Positions 61,439 to 64,000 of a stretch of DNA of 64,000 bases are shown here, one piece after another. How positions within the stretch are numbered: the stretch's first letter is position 1; the number at the start of each line of letters is the position of its first letter. The position numbers and the translations under genes are program-made. A model generated the notes under the pieces. It did no database searches. It was not told the origin of the DNA and was given only the letters and a program-made list of their open reading frames with translations. The DNA lies in contig NZ_CP049910.1 of NCBI RefSeq assembly GCF_011305995.1, positions 3,100,001 through 3,164,000 of the forward strand, given 5' to 3'. The stretch comes from Diaphorobacter sp. HDW4A (GTDB taxonomy: Bacteria; Pseudomonadota; Gammaproteobacteria; Burkholderiales; Burkholderiaceae_C).

Positions 61439-61879
61439 TCACTTGGTCTTGGCGTAGGTGCCCTTGAGCGTGACACCGGCCATGATGTTGCCTGCCGCGC
61501 ATTGGAAGTTGGAGGGGTCCTTGACCTCGTTGCGCTTGTTGAAGCTGTGCAGGTCCACTACTGCATTCGCGCCCTTTTGCTTGGCGGAATCCTGGAAGGC
61601 GATCAGAGCAGACAGAGCAGCCCATTTGCAGGCCGTGGCATCGTCCTTGCCCACGCCGTTGGTCTTCTTGTTGGAGGTGTCTTCGCCCAGCTTGGAGGCA
61701 ATGGCGGGCGTGCGGGCGCCGGACATGTAGAACTTCACGCTGCCGTCGAGCTTGCCATCGGCCATGCCCATCTGGATCACGTCCTCGATCGGGAACATCA
61801 GCGCATCGTTGCGCGCCTGTGCTGCCGTCACGACGCCGAGCGCCAACAATGCCACCATGGCTGTCTTCTTCATGCTCAT
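61439..61879 (-). CDS. Small secreted protein of the aryl polyene-type cluster
   Basis: A 146-residue protein with a signal peptide (MSMKKTAMVALLALGVVTAA) and a mature part containing DALMFPIEDVIQMGMADGKL and AGVTLKGTYAKTK, with a single Cys pair. Relatives are often labelled excinuclease ATPase subunit, wrongly, since no ATPase motif is present. GGAG precedes the ATG. Its place between the ketosynthase and the phosphopantetheinyl transferase suggests a periplasmic role in assembling or transporting the product. Confidence 0.7.
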   Translation of the reverse strand: MSMKKTAMVALLALGVVTAAQARNDALMFPIEDVIQMGMADGKLDGSVKFYMSGARTPAIASKLGEDTSNKKTNGVGKDDATACKWAALSALIAFQDSAKQKGANAVVDLHSFNKRNEVKDPSNFQCAAGNIMAGVTLKGTYAKTK

Positions 61880-61969
61880 CTGTTTTCTCCTTGGTTTGGG
61901 GTCTCCGACCCGCTGTTGAGTGAATGGTTCGAGGAGGGTACGCCGGGCCTGCCGCAGGCCATGCAGCAT

Positions 61970-63229
61970 CTAATTTTTCCAGCGCCTGAAGATCAACGAT
62001 GTGTTGATGCCACCGAATGCAAAATTATTGGTCATCACCACATTGGTCTGCACAGCACGCGGCTCGCCCACGATGTAGTCGATGGGTGCGCAGCGCTCGT
62101 CCACCTGGGTGAGGTTGGCATTCTGCGCGAACATGCCGTCGTGCATCATCTCCAGCGTCATCCAGGCTTCAAGTGCGCCGCAGGCACCGAGCGTATGCCC
62201 CATGAAACCCTTGAGCGTACTGACCGGAACGCCATCGCCAAACACTTCGAACGTCGCAGCCGATTCGGCGATGTCGCCCTGTTCGGTCGACGTGCCGTGC
62301 GCGTTCACGTAGCCGATTTCCGTGGCCGAGATACCCGCATCCTCAATCGCCATCTGCATGGCCTGCGCCATGGTGGCCGAGTTCGGATGCGTGACGTGGG
62401 TGCCGTCGCAGTTCGTCCCGAATCCGATCAGCTCCGCGATGATGTTCGCGCCGCGTGCCTTGGCATGCTCCAGCTCTTCGAGCACAAAAGTGCAGGCGCC
62501 CTCGCCCAGCACCAGACCATCGCGCGCCGCGTCGAACGGGCGCGGCGTGAGTTCTGGCGTCTCGTTTTTCACGCTGGTGGCGAACAGCGTGTCGAAGACC
62601 GCTGCCTGCGTCGCGTCCAGTTCTTCGGAGCCGCCCGCCAGCATGGCCACCTGCTTGCCACTCTGGATGGCCTCGAACGCATAGCCGATGCCCTGGCTGC
62701 CCGATGTGCAGGCGCTCGAGGTAGTGATCACGCGACCCGTCAGGCCCAGAAACACGGCGATGTTGACAGCCGCCGTGTGCGACATCATCTTGATGTAAGT
62801 ATTGGCATTGATGCCTTCGGTCGTCTTGTCGGCAATCATCCGGCCAAAGTCACCAATGGCGGCAGGCGTGCCTGCGGACGAGCCGTAGGCCACGCCCATC
62901 TTGCCGCTCTTGACCAGCGGGTCGTTCAGCAGCCCTGCGTTCTCGAGCGCGATCTCGCTCACGCGTGTGCCCATCAACGCCACTCGGCCCATGCTGCGCA
63001 TGGTTTTGCGGTTGTAGTGTGCAGGCAGATCGAAAGCAGGAACGGTGCAGCCCAGTTGTGTGTTCAGGCCCTCGATGTCCTTCCACTCGTGCATCGCGCG
63101 GATCACGTTCTTGCCGCTATGCAACTGTGCGCGCACGGTAGCCCAATCGTGGCCCAGCGGGCTCAGCGCTCCGATGCCGGTCACCACGACGCGGCGTTTG
63201 CCATTGTGATTGCTGTTCAAGGCGCTCAT
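61970..63229 (-). CDS. Beta-ketoacyl-ACP synthase (FabF-like)
   Basis: A 419-residue ketosynthase that extends acyl chains by malonyl condensation. The Cys-His-His triad is present: SSACTSGSQGIGYA (about residue 173), NAHGTSTEQGD (about 310) and FMGHTLGACGALEA (about 345). The ATG at 63229 overlaps the fabG-like stop (ATGA). With neighbouring ketoreductase and phosphopantetheinyl transferase it resembles the elongating enzyme of aryl polyene clusters rather than primary FabF, which lies in another context. Confidence 0.9.
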   Translation of the reverse strand: MSALNSNHNGKRRVVVTGIGALSPLGHDWATVRAQLHSGKNVIRAMHEWKDIEGLNTQLGCTVPAFDLPAHYNRKTMRSMGRVALMGTRVSEIALENAGLLNDPLVKSGKMGVAYGSSAGTPAAIGDFGRMIADKTTEGINANTYIKMMSHTAAVNIAVFLGLTGRVITTSSACTSGSQGIGYAFEAIQSGKQVAMLAGGSEELDATQAAVFDTLFATSVKNETPELTPRPFDAARDGLVLGEGACTFVLEELEHAKARGANIIAELIGFGTNCDGTHVTHPNSATMAQAMQMAIEDAGISATEIGYVNAHGTSTEQGDIAESAATFEVFGDGVPVSTLKGFMGHTLGACGALEAWMTLEMMHDGMFAQNANLTQVDERCAPIDYIVGEPRAVQTNVVMTNNFAFGGINTSLIFRRWKN

Positions 63230-63981
63230 CCCAGCATTCCTCCGTTGACGGAAATGACCTGACGCGTCACATAAGACGCATCCTGCCCCATGAGAAACGA
63301 CACCACAGCAGCGACTTCCTCCACCGATCCCATGCGACGCATCGGGATCATGTCCATCGCATGCTCCAGCACTTCCTCGCTCACCATCTCGGTGTCGATC
63401 AGGCCAGGTGCCACGCAGTTGACCGTGATGTTGCGCTTGGCCAGCTCGATGGCCAGCGACTTGGTCGCCGCGATCACCCCGGCCTTGGCCGCACTGTAAT
63501 TGGTCTGCCCGCGATTGCCCATCAGCGCCGACACCGATGCCAGCGTGACGATGCGCCCCGGCTTGCGCCTGCGCACCATGGGCATGACGACGGGATGCAG
63601 CACGTTGTAGAACGCATCGAGATTGGTGTGCACCACGGCATCCCACTCCTCGCCACTCATCGCGGGAAAGGCGTTGTCACGCGCGATACCCGCATTGCAG
63701 ACCACGCCGTAGTAGGCGCCGTGCTGCTCCATGTCGGCTTCAAGCGCCGCTGCGCTGGCCGCGCGGTCCGCCACGTCGAACTGCAACACGCGCGCACTGC
63801 GGCCCAGCGCCTCGATGGCGGCCACGACTTCCCTGGCGTGCTCCACGCCGCTGCGGCAATGCACGACGATGTCGTGACCATCGCGCGCCAGACGCAGCGC
63901 AATCGCCCGGCCTATGCCCCGGCTGGATCCGGTCACCAGAACGGTCCCCTTGGTGGTCGATTCAGTCGTCATTCCTGTCAT
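63226..63981 (-). CDS. 3-oxoacyl-ACP reductase (FabG-like SDR)
   Basis: A 251-residue short-chain dehydrogenase. Cofactor loop VLVTGSSRGIGRAIA, NAG strand VVCNAGIARD, catalytic Ser in TLASVSALMG and YxxxK in TNYSAAKAGVIA are all visible, as is the FabG-like C-terminus VISVNGGMLG. It is coupled to the ketosynthase gene and continues the minus-strand operon that must begin beyond the right window edge. The start may be at 63981 or the ATG four codons in (MTTEST). Confidence 0.9.
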   Translation of the reverse strand: MTGMTTESTTKGTVLVTGSSRGIGRAIALRLARDGHDIVVHCRSGVEHAREVVAAIEALGRSARVLQFDVADRAASAAALEADMEQHGAYYGVVCNAGIARDNAFPAMSGEEWDAVVHTNLDAFYNVLHPVVMPMVRRRKPGRIVTLASVSALMGNRGQTNYSAAKAGVIAATKSLAIELAKRNITVNCVAPGLIDTEMVSEEVLEHAMDMIPMRRMGSVEEVAAVVSFLMGQDASYVTRQVISVNGGMLG

Positions 63982-64000
63982 CAGCTCTCTGTGTTTTGCA

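Noticed and set aside
61337..63262. 641-codon open frame on the plus strand
   Set aside because: It lies antisense to the ketosynthase, secreted protein and transferase genes and reads as His/Arg/Ala-rich sequence without domains; high G+C makes long antisense frames common.
1..64000. CRISPR array
   Set aside because: No regularly spaced direct repeats and no cas genes were found.

Overview
The window looks like a chromosome segment of a betaproteobacterium, most likely family Comamonadaceae. The reasons are high G+C, a typical betaproteobacterial core gene set (plsY, ybaK, prfB, pepN, fbp, prkA-yeaH-spoVR), an IPTL-CTERM protein, an aryl-polyene-type fatty-acid cluster and a hairpin-rich dispersed repeat. 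The genus cannot be fixed from sequence reading alone.

Layout. Positions 1-13150 are ordinary chromosome: the end of an HD-GYP-type protein, plsY, ybaK, an aldo/keto reductase, an alpha/beta hydrolase, the wreck of a two-component system (intact NarL-type regulator, decayed histidine kinase, receiver fragment), prfB with its programmed +1 frameshift, pepN and fbp.

At 13151 a tRNA-Thr(CGU) gene begins but breaks off in the anticodon arm; its 3' half lies at 47140-47185. The roughly 34 kb between is an integrated element bounded by the 10-bp core attcgtaatg. It opens with a tyrosine recombinase coupled to a 507-residue protein and then carries a complete tRNA-Thr(CGU) on the minus strand, apparently replacing the gene the insertion destroyed. 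Next come a C39-peptidase-like protein with an unknown partner and an XRE regulator facing a membrane protein across a 16-bp inverted repeat. A tightly coupled defence operon follows: HTH protein, DUF499-type ATPase, short PglZ, DUF1156-type methyltransferase, small unknown protein, AAA ATPase + DUF4276-type pair, and SNF2 helicase. Directly behind it is a Gabija pair (gajA, gajB). The right third holds plasmid-like cargo: a second tyrosine recombinase, a HicA-like/ankyrin gene pair, a TumE/TumA-type toxin-antitoxin pair, a MazE-like antitoxin, a gene II/X-type Rep, a RepA-like ATPase and an excisionase-like protein. I see no conjugation, capsid or tail genes, so the element reads as an integrative, possibly autonomously replicating, defence island.

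From 47186 to 51800 is a damaged accessory stretch: a small membrane protein, a secreted-protein pseudogene with an in-frame TGA, an HhH protein, an IPTL-CTERM protein, an IS3-family element and fragments of a second transposase and possibly of a tRNA. From 51878 to the end is chromosome again: prkA-yeaH-spoVR, cysC, an amino-acid permease divergent from a MocR-type regulator, and a minus-strand cluster fabG / ketosynthase / secreted protein / phosphopantetheinyl transferase that looks like one end of an aryl polyene locus.

The most unusual points are the split tRNA-Thr with its cargo replacement and the compact PglZ/DUF499/DUF1156/helicase operon with an embedded ATPase-DUF4276 module.
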